Shown here piece after piece: positions 28,512-37,505 of a stretch of 64,000 nt of DNA. The notes beneath the pieces are model-generated. The model was not told the DNA's origin. It worked only from the letters and a program-made list of their open reading frames with translations, and did not search any database. Position numbers and translations under genes: made by a program. Numbering within the stretch: the first letter of the stretch is position 1; every line of letters starts with the position of its first letter. This DNA comes from Dyadobacter fermentans (GTDB taxonomy: Bacteria; Bacteroidota; Bacteroidia; Cytophagales; Spirosomataceae): contig NZ_JAHXBN010000010.1 of the NCBI RefSeq assembly GCF_019924045.1, forward strand, positions 124,001 to 188,000, read 5' to 3'.

Positions 28512-29843
28512 ATGAAAAGTAAATGGATAGCCGCAATCATCGCAGTCGCCGCCTCGGTGGCGCCGGGCTGGGCGCAGACGCGCCTGACGCTCAAAGATTG
28601 CATCGCCTATGGAATCAAGAATAATGGGAATGTCAAAATAGCTCAGTACAAGGAAAGTACGGCGGTGCAGCAGGGGCGGGAGGCATTGGCGGGGTATCTG
28701 CCGCAGGTAGCAGGCAATGCGTCGCTCGACAATAACCTGAAACTGCAATCGACCGTGTTGCCGGGGGCACTTTTTGGTGGGGAAGATCGCCGCGTGGCAT
28801 TGGGTACCAAATACCAGAGCAATGCATCCGCGCAGGTAGATCAGGTGATTTTCGACCAGTCGCTGCTGGTGGGCATTCAAGCCAACAAGCCGAACCAGGA
28901 GAATGCAGCCTTGAACTCGCGTAAAACGAAGGAAACGATTATCTATAATGTAGCCAATGCCTATTATCAGGTATTTGTGACCTCTCAGCAGATCGCGCTT
29001 TTGAAGGACAACCTGGATAAAACCAGCCAGATCCTGAGCACATTGAAGCTGCAACTCGATAATGGCGTGATCAAGAAAGTGGATTACGACCGCACGCAGG
29101 TGAATTTGAACAATATCAAATCCCAGCTCACATTGGCGGAAAGCAACCTTACTCTTTCTGAAAACCAGTTGAAGTTCCAGATGGGTATGCCGCTGAGCGA
29201 TCAGCTTGTGCTGGCGGACAATCCGCTCGACCAGCCTTTCAAAATCGTAGAGCCGGGCGCATTCGATGCTTCCAACCTCACCGATTTTAAAATACAGAAC
29301 CTGAATATGGATTTGCAGCAACTGGAAAAAGCACGCATTAAAGCAGGCTATTTACCCAAAGTATCGGTTTACGGCCGCTATGGTGTGCAGGCGCTCGGAA
29401 ATGATCTCGGTGCCTCGTGGGGTAACTGGTTCAGCTATGGCGCGATCGGTTTGAAAGTGAGTATCCCGATTTTCGATAGCTTCCGCCGCGATGCTCAATA
29501 TAAACAGGCTGATTTGAACCTGATGACGCAAAAAGAGCAGCTGAAACTCAATGTTCAGAACTACGAACTGCAAAACAGCAACGCATTGACCCAGCTCCAA
29601 AAAGCGAAGTCGAATCTGGCCAGCGACGAAAACAACGTGACCCTCGCCAAAGAGGTGTACGACGTGACCACGCTCCAATACCGCGAAGGTACCGTGCCGC
29701 TAACCGATTTGCTCAATGCGGAAACCTCGTACAAAGAGTCTCAAAGCAACTATATCAATTCCATGCTGAGCTACTACCAGGCAAAACTCGGATTGGAGCA
29801 GTCGACCGGCAGTCTTAACGAATTTTACACAGCATTACCATAA
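28512..29843 (+). CDS. TolC-like outer-membrane efflux channel
   Basis: A 443-residue outer-membrane efflux protein with a signal peptide (ends APGWAQ). Two repeats of paired long helices are evident: residues 110-250 and 320-440 have the periodic Leu/Gln/Asn pattern (LDKTSQILSTLKLQLDNGVI; LQKAKSNLASDENNVTLAKE). It would form the trimeric exit duct for the RND pump encoded downstream. It is the first gene of the operon, behind the palindrome, with a 48-base gap to the adaptor gene. Confidence 0.93.
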   Translation: MKSKWIAAIIAVAASVAPGWAQTRLTLKDCIAYGIKNNGNVKIAQYKESTAVQQGREALAGYLPQVAGNASLDNNLKLQSTVLPGALFGGEDRRVALGTKYQSNASAQVDQVIFDQSLLVGIQANKPNQENAALNSRKTKETIIYNVANAYYQVFVTSQQIALLKDNLDKTSQILSTLKLQLDNGVIKKVDYDRTQVNLNNIKSQLTLAESNLTLSENQLKFQMGMPLSDQLVLADNPLDQPFKIVEPGAFDASNLTDFKIQNLNMDLQQLEKARIKAGYLPKVSVYGRYGVQALGNDLGASWGNWFSYGAIGLKVSIPIFDSFRRDAQYKQADLNLMTQKEQLKLNVQNYELQNSNALTQLQKAKSNLASDENNVTLAKEVYDVTTLQYREGTVPLTDLLNAETSYKESQSNYINSMLSYYQAKLGLEQSTGSLNEFYTALP

Positions 29844-29891
29844 TACACTTCATCAACCAAAATATTCAGTCATCCAACATTGCTTAATAAC

Positions 29892-30944
29892 ATGAAAAGA
29901 AAACTCATCATCATCGGTTCCATCGTCATTATAGGCGTTTTGATCGGCGTCAGGCTGGTTGCCAACAAGGCGAAGATCGACGAGAAGAAGAAAATGCCCG
30001 AGAATAAGAACGTGACGATTCCGGTGACGGCTATTGCCGTGCAGGAAGGCAGCGCCGATCAGCAGCTAATTCGTACCGGCAGCCTTATTCCTTTTAAAGA
30101 GGCGGAAATTATGGCTACCGCAGCCGGTAAGGTATTGGCGGTTAAATACGAGCTCGGCTCGCATGTGACGCAAGGCGCGACGATCGTGAAAGTGGATAGC
30201 AAACTGAAAGAGCTGTCGCTTGAAGCTACCGAATTGAATATCAATAAACTGAAAAAGGATACCGACCGTTACTCCAAATTGCTGGCAGGTAATGCGGCGA
30301 CCGAAGTTCAGGTGAACGATACCAAATACAACTACGAAAATGCATTGAACCAGGCCGAACAGATCAAACAGCAGATCAGCGACGCGTCTATTCAGGCGCC
30401 GATCAGCGGCCGCATTGTAAAGAAAAACATCGAACCGGGCGAGTTTGTGAACGTAGGTACTTCGCTGGGGACGATCCTCGACGTGTCGCGCCTGAAAGTG
30501 CAGGTGATGATCAATGAGAATGATGTGTATAAACTCAAAGAAGGCCAGCACGTGCAGGTGAGCACCAGCATTTTTCCTGGTAAGAAAATCGACGGTGTGA
30601 TATCCTACATCGCACCGCAAGGCGACGAGTCGCACAACTACCCGGTGGAAATCGTCGTGAAAAATTCGACCGAATTGAAAGCCGGAACTTTCGTAACCGT
30701 TGAATTTCAGCAAAAAAGCAGTACACAATCGCTTCTGATCCCGCGCAGCGCGCTCGTGGAGAGTGTGCGTAACCCGTATGTGTACGTGGTAGAAGGCGGC
30801 GTGGCGAAACAACGCAAAATTGAGGTGGGCCGCGAAGTGGGCGACAATGTGGAGGTGTTGACAGGCCTGAAATCGGGCGAGACGGTAGTTACGACCGGAC
30901 AGATCAACCTGAGCGAAGGCGCTGCCGTTACCATTACAAAATAA
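29892..30944 (+). CDS. RND efflux periplasmic adaptor (membrane fusion protein)
   Basis: A 350-residue HlyD/AcrA-type adaptor. One N-terminal membrane anchor (LIIIGSIVIIGVLIGVRL) is followed by the lipoyl half-motifs (EAEIMATAAGKVLAVKYELG and ASIQAPISGRIVKKNIEPGE) around a helical hairpin, then beta-barrel and membrane-proximal domains. ATG at 29892 is chosen over an upstream TTG. It links the inner-membrane pump to the TolC-like channel. It lies between those two genes. Confidence 0.94.
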   Translation: MKRKLIIIGSIVIIGVLIGVRLVANKAKIDEKKKMPENKNVTIPVTAIAVQEGSADQQLIRTGSLIPFKEAEIMATAAGKVLAVKYELGSHVTQGATIVKVDSKLKELSLEATELNINKLKKDTDRYSKLLAGNAATEVQVNDTKYNYENALNQAEQIKQQISDASIQAPISGRIVKKNIEPGEFVNVGTSLGTILDVSRLKVQVMINENDVYKLKEGQHVQVSTSIFPGKKIDGVISYIAPQGDESHNYPVEIVVKNSTELKAGTFVTVEFQQKSSTQSLLIPRSALVESVRNPYVYVVEGGVAKQRKIEVGREVGDNVEVLTGLKSGETVVTTGQINLSEGAAVTITK

Positions 30945-30969
30945 GGTTCATCAGCAAACTGAAAGAATT

Positions 30970-33900
30970 ATGTCAATTACCGAAGTAGCCGTAAAGAGAC
31001 CGCTCTTCATAACCGTAGTATTCGTGGTACTGGTACTATTCGGTTTGATCAGCTACAATCAATTGTCTTACAACCTGTTGCCTAAGTTTGAGGCGAACGT
31101 TGTGAGCGTCATGACGACCTACCGCGGAGCTTCTGCGGACGAGGTGGAAACGAACGTGACGAAGCATATCGAGGACGCGGTATCGGCCATTGAAGGTCTG
31201 GACCAGATCAATTCGACTTCGCAGGAAGGTGTTTCGTCTGTGATTATCCAGCTGAAACAAGGTGTTAGCGTCGATTTGGCGCAGCAGGAAGCGCAGCGGA
31301 AAGTGGAACAGGCGATTTCGCTCCTGCCCGATGACGCCGACCGCCCCGTGATCAACAAGTTCTCAACTGACGAAATCCCGGTTTTGAGAATGGGTGTGAC
31401 CGCGAACCTTTCGCCGTCGGAACTCTACGATTTGATCGACGACAAGCTGAAACCGCAACTTTCAAACGTGACCGGCGTGGGGCAGGTGACCATTATCGGT
31501 GGTACCGAGCGCCAGATCCAGGTGAATATCAGTCAGGCTAAATTGAAGGCCTACCATTTGTCGATCAGCCAGGTCTCAGCCGCGATCAACAATGCGAACA
31601 CTTCTTACCCTGCCGGCCAGGTAAAAACTCAGGAAGACCAACTTTCGATCCGTTTCGACGCGAAACTGACCACGGTTGCCAATTTGAGAAATGTAATTGT
31701 AGGTAAATCCTCTAATGGCGGGCAGATTTTCCTGCGCGACATTGCGGAAGTGTACGACGGCGTGGCCGATGCTACGGCGGTGAACCACATCAACGGTCGT
31801 CCATCCGTTGCATTGCAAATCCAGAAACAATCCGACGCGAACGCGGTAGACGTGAGCAAGCTCACCCGCGAGCGCCTGACGAGCCTTGAAAAGCAATATG
31901 AAGCACAAGGTTTGAAGTTCAATATCGCTTCCGACCAATCGATTTACACCTTGGCTTCGGCGAATGCAGTGGTATTTGACCTTGGCCTTGCAGTACTGAT
32001 TGTGTCCGTGGTCATGCTATTGTTCCTGCACAGCTTCCGCAGCTCGATGTTCATCCTCGTGGCACTGCCGTCGTCGATGATCCCGACATTTATATTGATG
32101 AGCCTAATGGGCTTCTCGCTGAACCTGATGACGCTCATGGCGCTCTCGCTCGTGGTGGGTATCCTTGTCGATGACTCCATTGTGGTTTTGGAAAACATCA
32201 ACCGCCATATGGAAATGGGCAAAAGCCGCTGGCAGGCGGCATTGGACGGCCGTGCGGAGATCGGTTTCACCGCATTGGCGATTACCCTGGTGGACGTCGT
32301 GGTATTTGTGCCGCTTGCGTTGACGCAGGGACTTATCGGTAACATTCTCCGCGAGTTCTCGCTGGTCGTGGTGTTCTCGACATTGATGAGTTTGTTAGTG
32401 TCATTTACATTAACCCCATTGCTCGCATCGCGTTTTGGTAAGGTCGAAGTTTTGGATAAAAACACCCTTTGGGGCCGTTTGAACCTCGGTTTCGAGAAGT
32501 TTCTCGATAATGTAAAAGAAGAGTACGGCCGCATTCTGACCTGGGTACTTGGCCACAAACGCTATATTTTCCTGCTTTCGATTTTCCTGATTGTGGGTTC
32601 GATCGCATTGGTACCGGGCGGATTCGTAGGAGCGGCATTTATGCAGCAAAGCGACCGCGGGGAGTTGAACGTTTCCATTGAACTGGCGCCGACCGCATCC
32701 GTTTACCAGACTAATCAGGTGGCGCAGCGGGTTGAGAAAATTCTTTTGGCAAAACCAGAGGTAACCAAAGTATTTACCAATGTCGGTTACAGCAGTACTG
32801 GTTTAGGAACCACTTCCAACAGCAACATCGCTGACTTGACAGTTCAATTGGTAGACAAAAAAGAACGTACTGTTTCGTCCGAAGAATTTGGCCAGAATAT
32901 CCAGAAGGAAATCCTGCAAATCCCGGGCGTAAAAGTGACCGTCGCACCGACCTCGATTACCGGTAATGCCAACCAGGCGCCGATTCAGGTAGCTGTGAAG
33001 GGAACGGATATGGCGGTGATACGCAAGACCGCCGCGCAAGTGAAAGATATCGTGGCTTCTGTGCCGGGTACTTCTAATGTCGATTACTCCGTGGACGATC
33101 CGAAACCGGAAGTGGGCGTGACCCTCGACCGCGAGAAAATGGCGCAACTGGGCATTAACGCCGCCGAAGTAGGAGCCACATTGCAAACCGCTTTCCGCGG
33201 CGACGACCGTTCGAAGTTCAAGCAAAATGGTAAGGAGTACGACATTATGGTCAACCTCGACCAGTTCGATCGCTCCAAAGCCGACGATATCCGTCACCTG
33301 ACATTCGTGAACAGCCAGGGACAGACCTTCGAACTCTCACAATTCGCAACTATCCGTGAAGGAATGGGTGAAAGCGTACTGCAACGTATCGATCGCCTGT
33401 CGTCAATCACCATTAACTCGCAGGTAGTAGGTCGTCCGTCCGGTTCCATCGGTGCCGACATTCAGGCTAAAATGGCGAAAGTGAAGCTCCCCGAAGGCAT
33501 CAGCATCGAATACCGTGGCGACCTGAAAAACCAGGCCGACGCGTTCGGCAGCCTGGGAGTGGCATTGCTACTCGGTATCGTGCTTATCTACCTCATCATG
33601 GTGGCGCTTTACGAAAGTACCATTTATCCATTTGTCGTACTCTTCTCGATCCCGGTTGCTCTCGTAGGTGCATTGACCGCCCTCGCCCTCACGATGGAAA
33701 GCCTCACGATCTTCTCGATCGTCGGTATGATCATGCTTCTCGGTTTGGTAGCCAAAAACGCGATCCTGATCGTCGACTTCGCCAACCAGCTGAAAGAGGA
33801 AGGATACGCATTGAAGGAAGCCCTCATCGAGGCCGGTAAGGAACGTCTTCGTCCGATTCTGATGACCACCATCGCGATGATCGCGGGTATGCTCCCCATC

Positions 33901-34092
33901 GCACTCGCATCCGGCGACGGTGCCGAGGTAAAAAACGGTATGGCCTGGGTGATTATCGGTGGTCTCACGAGTTCTTTGCTTTTGACTTTGTTCCTGGTGC
34001 CTAGTGCCTATTATGTGGTGGATAAGATCAAGGAGCGGTTTGCGGGACGGAAGAAGCGGAAGGTGAAGGAGGAGATGGTTTTGGAGGCTTGA
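30970..34092 (+). CDS. RND efflux pump, inner-membrane permease
   Basis: A 1040-residue AcrB/MexB-type permease of normal length, with two repeats of six transmembrane helices and large periplasmic loops. The helix-4 proton-relay acids are in VGILVDDSIVVLENINR. The N-terminus VAVKRPLFITVVFVVLVLFG and the C-terminal repeat (PILMTTIAMIAGMLPIALAS) are characteristic. It extrudes hydrophobic or amphiphilic compounds using proton motive force; it looks like a HAE1 drug type rather than a heavy-metal type. It completes the operon and is followed by a strong terminator. Confidence 0.96.
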   Translation: MSITEVAVKRPLFITVVFVVLVLFGLISYNQLSYNLLPKFEANVVSVMTTYRGASADEVETNVTKHIEDAVSAIEGLDQINSTSQEGVSSVIIQLKQGVSVDLAQQEAQRKVEQAISLLPDDADRPVINKFSTDEIPVLRMGVTANLSPSELYDLIDDKLKPQLSNVTGVGQVTIIGGTERQIQVNISQAKLKAYHLSISQVSAAINNANTSYPAGQVKTQEDQLSIRFDAKLTTVANLRNVIVGKSSNGGQIFLRDIAEVYDGVADATAVNHINGRPSVALQIQKQSDANAVDVSKLTRERLTSLEKQYEAQGLKFNIASDQSIYTLASANAVVFDLGLAVLIVSVVMLLFLHSFRSSMFILVALPSSMIPTFILMSLMGFSLNLMTLMALSLVVGILVDDSIVVLENINRHMEMGKSRWQAALDGRAEIGFTALAITLVDVVVFVPLALTQGLIGNILREFSLVVVFSTLMSLLVSFTLTPLLASRFGKVEVLDKNTLWGRLNLGFEKFLDNVKEEYGRILTWVLGHKRYIFLLSIFLIVGSIALVPGGFVGAAFMQQSDRGELNVSIELAPTASVYQTNQVAQRVEKILLAKPEVTKVFTNVGYSSTGLGTTSNSNIADLTVQLVDKKERTVSSEEFGQNIQKEILQIPGVKVTVAPTSITGNANQAPIQVAVKGTDMAVIRKTAAQVKDIVASVPGTSNVDYSVDDPKPEVGVTLDREKMAQLGINAAEVGATLQTAFRGDDRSKFKQNGKEYDIMVNLDQFDRSKADDIRHLTFVNSQGQTFELSQFATIREGMGESVLQRIDRLSSITINSQVVGRPSGSIGADIQAKMAKVKLPEGISIEYRGDLKNQADAFGSLGVALLLGIVLIYLIMVALYESTIYPFVVLFSIPVALVGALTALALTMESLTIFSIVGMIMLLGLVAKNAILIVDFANQLKEEGYALKEALIEAGKERLRPILMTTIAMIAGMLPIALASGDGAEVKNGMAWVIIGGLTSSLLLTLFLVPSAYYVVDKIKERFAGRKKRKVKEEMVLEA

Positions 34093-34147
34093 TGATGCCT
34101 TGCCCTAGCGCCCGATGCTAATGTCTGACGGCATGTATATGAATGAA

Positions 34148-34182
34148 GCGCCCCGCTGTCGGTTGATGGCGGGGCTTTTTTG
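34148..34182 (+). terminator. terminator after the RND efflux operon
   Basis: GCCCCGC (34150-34156) and GCGGGGC (34169-34175) form a perfect stem with a 12-base loop, followed by six T. It separates the efflux operon from the convergent small gene. Confidence 0.85.
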
Positions 34183-34186
34183 TTTT

Positions 34187-34429
34187 CTAAGTTTTCACAC
34201 TTTCAATGCGCTGGATGAAAAACACCAACTCACGAAAGGTCATAAAAATGTCACTAACCCGCGGGTTGTAGCCTGCCTCCTGCTGAAACGCCATTGCATC
34301 GCTGTAAATCGACCACAGGTGGTCTAGCATTTCGGCAGGGCTGCCTGCATTCAAAAGTTCTTTTACTTGCCTGCCGTAAGCGAGGCATACCGAATCCTCG
34401 GAATCGGTAGTGTGTGATGAAGGTGTCAT
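34187..34429 (-). CDS. small conserved-looking protein of unknown function, 80 residues
   Basis: An 80-residue, mainly helical, acidic protein (QVKELLNAGSPAEMLDHLW; SDIFMTFRELVFFIQRIES). It has no signal or membrane segment. The composition looks like real coding sequence, and I recall similar short proteins in Cytophagales ending in a helical FRxL segment. It is convergent with the efflux operon. The region before its start holds a repeated GTGTTAC...TTTTTAGGT motif that may be regulatory. Confidence 0.6.
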   Translation of the reverse strand: MTPSSHTTDSEDSVCLAYGRQVKELLNAGSPAEMLDHLWSIYSDAMAFQQEAGYNPRVSDIFMTFRELVFFIQRIESVKT

Positions 34430-34571
34430 TTGTGTTACTTTTTAGGTTTATAATAATGCCCTGCCTAAGGTGACCTAACACATGTAACAGCGCTCGGGGG
34501 CCTTTCGACGCACCCACACCATCGCAGGGCAATGCTAGCAAGATTTTTCATTGTGTTACAAGTTTTTAGGT
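34430..34571. repeat. direct and inverted repeats upstream of the 80-residue gene
   Basis: TTGTGTTAC followed by TTTTTAGGT occurs at 34430-34447 and again, with a 3-base insertion, at 34551-34571. A related inverted version (ACCTAACACATGTAAC) lies between them near 34474-34489. TGCCCTGC at 34457-34464 and GCAGGGCA at 34524-34531 are an 8-bp inverted pair. No gene is seen here. Confidence 0.5.
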
Positions 34572-34693
34572 AGTAGTAAGTTGGGGCGTGAGTTTAAAGA
34601 ATGCAAGTAATTTCGCTATGAGTTTTCCTGCGGTAATGGAGAGACAATAATTGATTATATCTAATTATCAGAGTTTGCGTACGAGGATATATC

Positions 34694-34922
34694 TCAGCGG
34701 AGATCAACTATTTTTTCGAGCATGGCAATCGCGATTTCTATTGTTTCATTGTTAATCTCGGCTCTAACGTTTTGGATGAGCAGATTGAAAAAAACTTGCC
34801 TTTAAAAAGTCGCACCTTGAAAATCTATACCTGCCACCTTCTTCGTGGGAATAAAGCCGGTATCTGACCCGGAAATTGGGTTTGCGGGCGAAGCTGATTT
34901 CGTAGGGTTGAAATTCGGGCAT
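34694..34922 (-). pseudogene. frameshifted small gene, 75-residue product if repaired
   Basis: From ATG at 34922 the frame reads MPEFQPYEISFARKPNFRVR, then YRLYSHEEGGRYRFSRCDF, convincing protein wording. It then reaches a run of seven A on the plus strand (34788-34794), after which good coding continues in another frame (NLLIQNVRAEINNETIEIAI, ending EKIVDLR). Deleting one base of the run joins them into about 75 residues. The opening resembles a small-protein family with a YRxYSxEEGGR core that I recall beside Tuf-like fragments; function unknown. It starts 33 bases after the ATPase gene stop. It may be decayed or misassembled. Confidence 0.45.
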
Positions 34923-34954
34923 AAATACAGACTATTATGCAATTATGGGCACGC

Positions 34955-36133
34955 TTAGGAATCGACCAAGCTTTTGATTTTTTTCATCATTTCCACTAAA
35001 GGCACCACATTCACATCTTTCGAAATAACATAACTACTCTGCCCCGGATACACAAAGTACTTATGCGAAGCCTGAATGTCTTCGCAGCCGATGCTGAATC
35101 CTTTGCTGACGGCCGGCGTCAGCGATCGTTTGATCTCAATGGCAATCCTGGTCTTGTGATTGATTTCCAGTACCAGATCGATTTCAGCGCCAGCTGCCGT
35201 TCGATAGTAATAGGGAGTGACCCAGGAAGGAAGCATTGCAATCAGGTTTTCGATGATAAAGCCTTCCCAACTTCCTCCAAGGACAGGATGGCCAAGAAGC
35301 TCATCGAGACTTCTGATTTTAAGTAGGGTATGCGTAATGCCACTGTCGCGAATGTAAATTTTAGGCGTACGGACAAGTCGTTTCCCGATATTGGCGAACC
35401 AAGGTTGCAGCTTCCTGACAAGGAACAAGTCTTCCAGCAAATCGAGGTAGCGCGTAGCTGTGGGAACACTGATGCCCAATCCGGCGGCCATGCGACTGAG
35501 ATTTGCAATGCCCCCTTGCGAATTGGCCAGCATGGTCCAAAAGTTACGCAGGACCATGGCTGGAATTTTAAAGCCGAATTGCGGAATGTCGCGTTCCAGG
35601 TACGTGGTGATGAGATTTTGGCGCCATTCGAAACTGGATGAATCGTTTGAAGCGAGAAAACTTTCGGGAAAGCCACCTCGTATCCAAAGTCTGTCCAAGT
35701 CGCCTGCTTCGATCTCAGTCGCTTTGATGCCCGTTAGCCGCGTGTAGGCGATTCGTCCGGCGAGACTTTCGGAGGATTGTTGCAGCAGATCAAGTGAAGC
35801 CGAGCCGAGAATCAGAAATTGCCCGGTACGTTTTCCGGCGCGACGTCGTTTGTCTATTACGCCACGGAGTACTGCGAAGATTTCAGGAGTACGTTGGATT
35901 TCATCGAGAATGATTGTCCTGTCGGCGTATTTTTCGAAGTATAATTCTGGCTCGCTTAGCTGCGAAACATCCGATGGAGACTCCAAATCGAGGTAGATGG
36001 GTTCAGGGGAAATGGTCTCAGCAATTTGAAATGCAAGTGTTGTTTTTCCAATTTGCCGGGGGCCAAGAATACCTACTGCTGGAAATTCTTCCAGCAAATT
36101 AAGTATCTCAATTTGTGCTTCTCGTATAATCAT
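34955..36133 (-). CDS. AAA ATPase with DUF4143 C-terminal domain
   Basis: A 392-residue protein. The N-terminal AAA_14 domain has Walker A GPRQIGKTTLAFQIAE, Walker B TIILDEIQRTPEIF and sensor LILGSASLDLL. A central winged-helix-like part follows (SRMAAGLGISVPTATRYLDL), and the C-terminal DUF4143 domain has a PD-(D/E)XK-like pattern (RTAAGAEIDLVLEI, IAIEIKRSL). The family is common, often horizontally moved, and of unclear role. The first five codons lie inside a 30-bp perfect inverted repeat. It is upstream of the frameshifted small gene. Confidence 0.88.
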   Translation of the reverse strand: MIIREAQIEILNLLEEFPAVGILGPRQIGKTTLAFQIAETISPEPIYLDLESPSDVSQLSEPELYFEKYADRTIILDEIQRTPEIFAVLRGVIDKRRRAGKRTGQFLILGSASLDLLQQSSESLAGRIAYTRLTGIKATEIEAGDLDRLWIRGGFPESFLASNDSSSFEWRQNLITTYLERDIPQFGFKIPAMVLRNFWTMLANSQGGIANLSRMAAGLGISVPTATRYLDLLEDLFLVRKLQPWFANIGKRLVRTPKIYIRDSGITHTLLKIRSLDELLGHPVLGGSWEGFIIENLIAMLPSWVTPYYYRTAAGAEIDLVLEINHKTRIAIEIKRSLTPAVSKGFSIGCEDIQASHKYFVYPGQSSYVISKDVNVVPLVEMMKKIKSLVDS

Positions 36134-36185
36134 CCTTGTAAATTTAACATCGAGCGTTAAATTTACAAGGATGATTATACGAGAA
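36119..36185. repeat. 30-bp perfect inverted repeat spanning the ATPase start codon
   Basis: Arms 36119-36148 and 36156-36185 are exactly complementary, with a 7-base loop (36149-36155). The ATPase ATG (36131-36133, minus strand) lies in one arm, and a mirrored ATG (36171) in the other. If transcription begins to the right of 36185, the mRNA would fold its own start codon into a 30-bp stem. Confidence 0.95.
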
Positions 36186-36224
36186 TATCAGAAAATGCTG
36201 AATTTGAGAACAACTTTTACCAGA

Positions 36225-37488
36225 TTACTTCTGTACAACAAACCTCGTCCGGAATGGCTCGCCCGACAAATTCGGTATGGTCAAAATGTAAACGCCATTA
36301 GCCAGCTTCTCAACATTGAGATCATTGCCGCTCCATTTTAGCGCGTGGTCATAGTTGCTGCCGTTCAGGTCTGTCACGCTAATCTGCTTGCGTCGATTGG
36401 GATCCGTAACAAGCGGTAGGATTTTGAGTACGCGATTCGCTGGATTGGGGGTAGAGTGTAATGCCTTCCAATACAGATTCAAAAGACAACGATTTTGTCG
36501 TGCTGAATGCAAATGTGCCGTCAGCATCTACCATTTTTAGTCGATAGTAGTTTGCACCTCTCACCGGGGTGGAATCATCGAACCGGTATTCACGGCGAAC
36601 GGAGCTTTCCACGAAAGATTTTACGAAGCCGATTTTATGCCATATTTTAATATCAGTGCTCCGCTCGATTTCAAAATGGTCGCTGTTGGTTTCGGAGGTG
36701 GTCACCCAACTTAAAATACCGGTATTCAACTCCTTTTTAACGTTGAAATCGGCTAGTGTAACGGGTAGCGCTTCGGAGCTTGCTCCGATGGTAAAAGCTT
36801 CAAACTCGTTCGGCCTGATTGCCACGGTGCTGGTAACGGATCCGGAAGTTAGGGAAGAGTTTCCGCCAAGTATAGAATTGATGTCGGGTTTGGAAGGGAT
36901 TTCGGTCCACAAACCATCTTTCCAACCAACGATCCGAATAGGGTCGATCCTGGTTAAATGCTTGCCAAGCGCACTGGCTTCGTTCCAGGTTAGAGAAAGC
37001 GAGGTTGCGTTGGGGCCTTCTATCTGCCAGTATTCGGTATTATTTACAAATGAAAGAACCGGTTGCCTTGTTGTGACTGGAAATGATGCGTCGGTTGGGG
37101 AAGTATGAAAGAAAACACCTGTCAAGTCAGCCGCTGATCCTGCAAACGGACCATAAAAGTTGCCGTCTCCCACAGGAAAAACAAGTGGCGAAGTGCCAAG
37201 CTTTTTCACTACACCATTTATATAGCTATTCTCATTCGCATTAACGAACAGAACACTTTCAGCTACATTAAGTCGGCCATAGACGATACTTCGGGCGGTG
37301 GTTATTTTCCCATTATTCCCAAAATCCTGTGCTCCGAATACTGTAACTTCGGCGGCGGAAGGAATGAATACGTTGCCGTATACTTTTTGCTGTGCGATCG
37401 CATCGGCGGTGGTCATCACAAATAATGCAGATAAACTTAGCGCTGCATAATTAGTTCGCTTTCGAGTAATAATTGGATGTTGTTCCAT
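36225..37488 (-). pseudogene. T9SS-sorted secreted protein, frameshifted before its C-terminal domain
   Basis: From 37488 the frame encodes a signal peptide (ends ADAIAQQ) and a secreted protein with an Ig/fibronectin-like part (LPVTLADFNVKKELNTGILS, then HFEIERSTDIKIWHKIGFV), typical of T9SS substrates. Just after LEGITLYP the frame goes wrong at a run of five G on the plus strand (36447-36451). With four, it continues YPNPANRVLKIL and ends NGVYILTIPNLSGEPFRTRF, a complete type A sorting domain, to a stop at 36225. So the gene is intact except for one base. It follows the 239-residue gene by 17 bases. Confidence 0.8.
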
Positions 37489-37505
37489 CGTTTGCTGCCT
37501 GAGAA

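Noticed and set aside
36171..36341. Plus-strand ORF starting at the mirrored ATG in the 30-bp palindrome
   Set aside because: Its first codons copy the ATPase start only because of the inverted repeat; afterwards it is antisense to the T9SS sorting domain.
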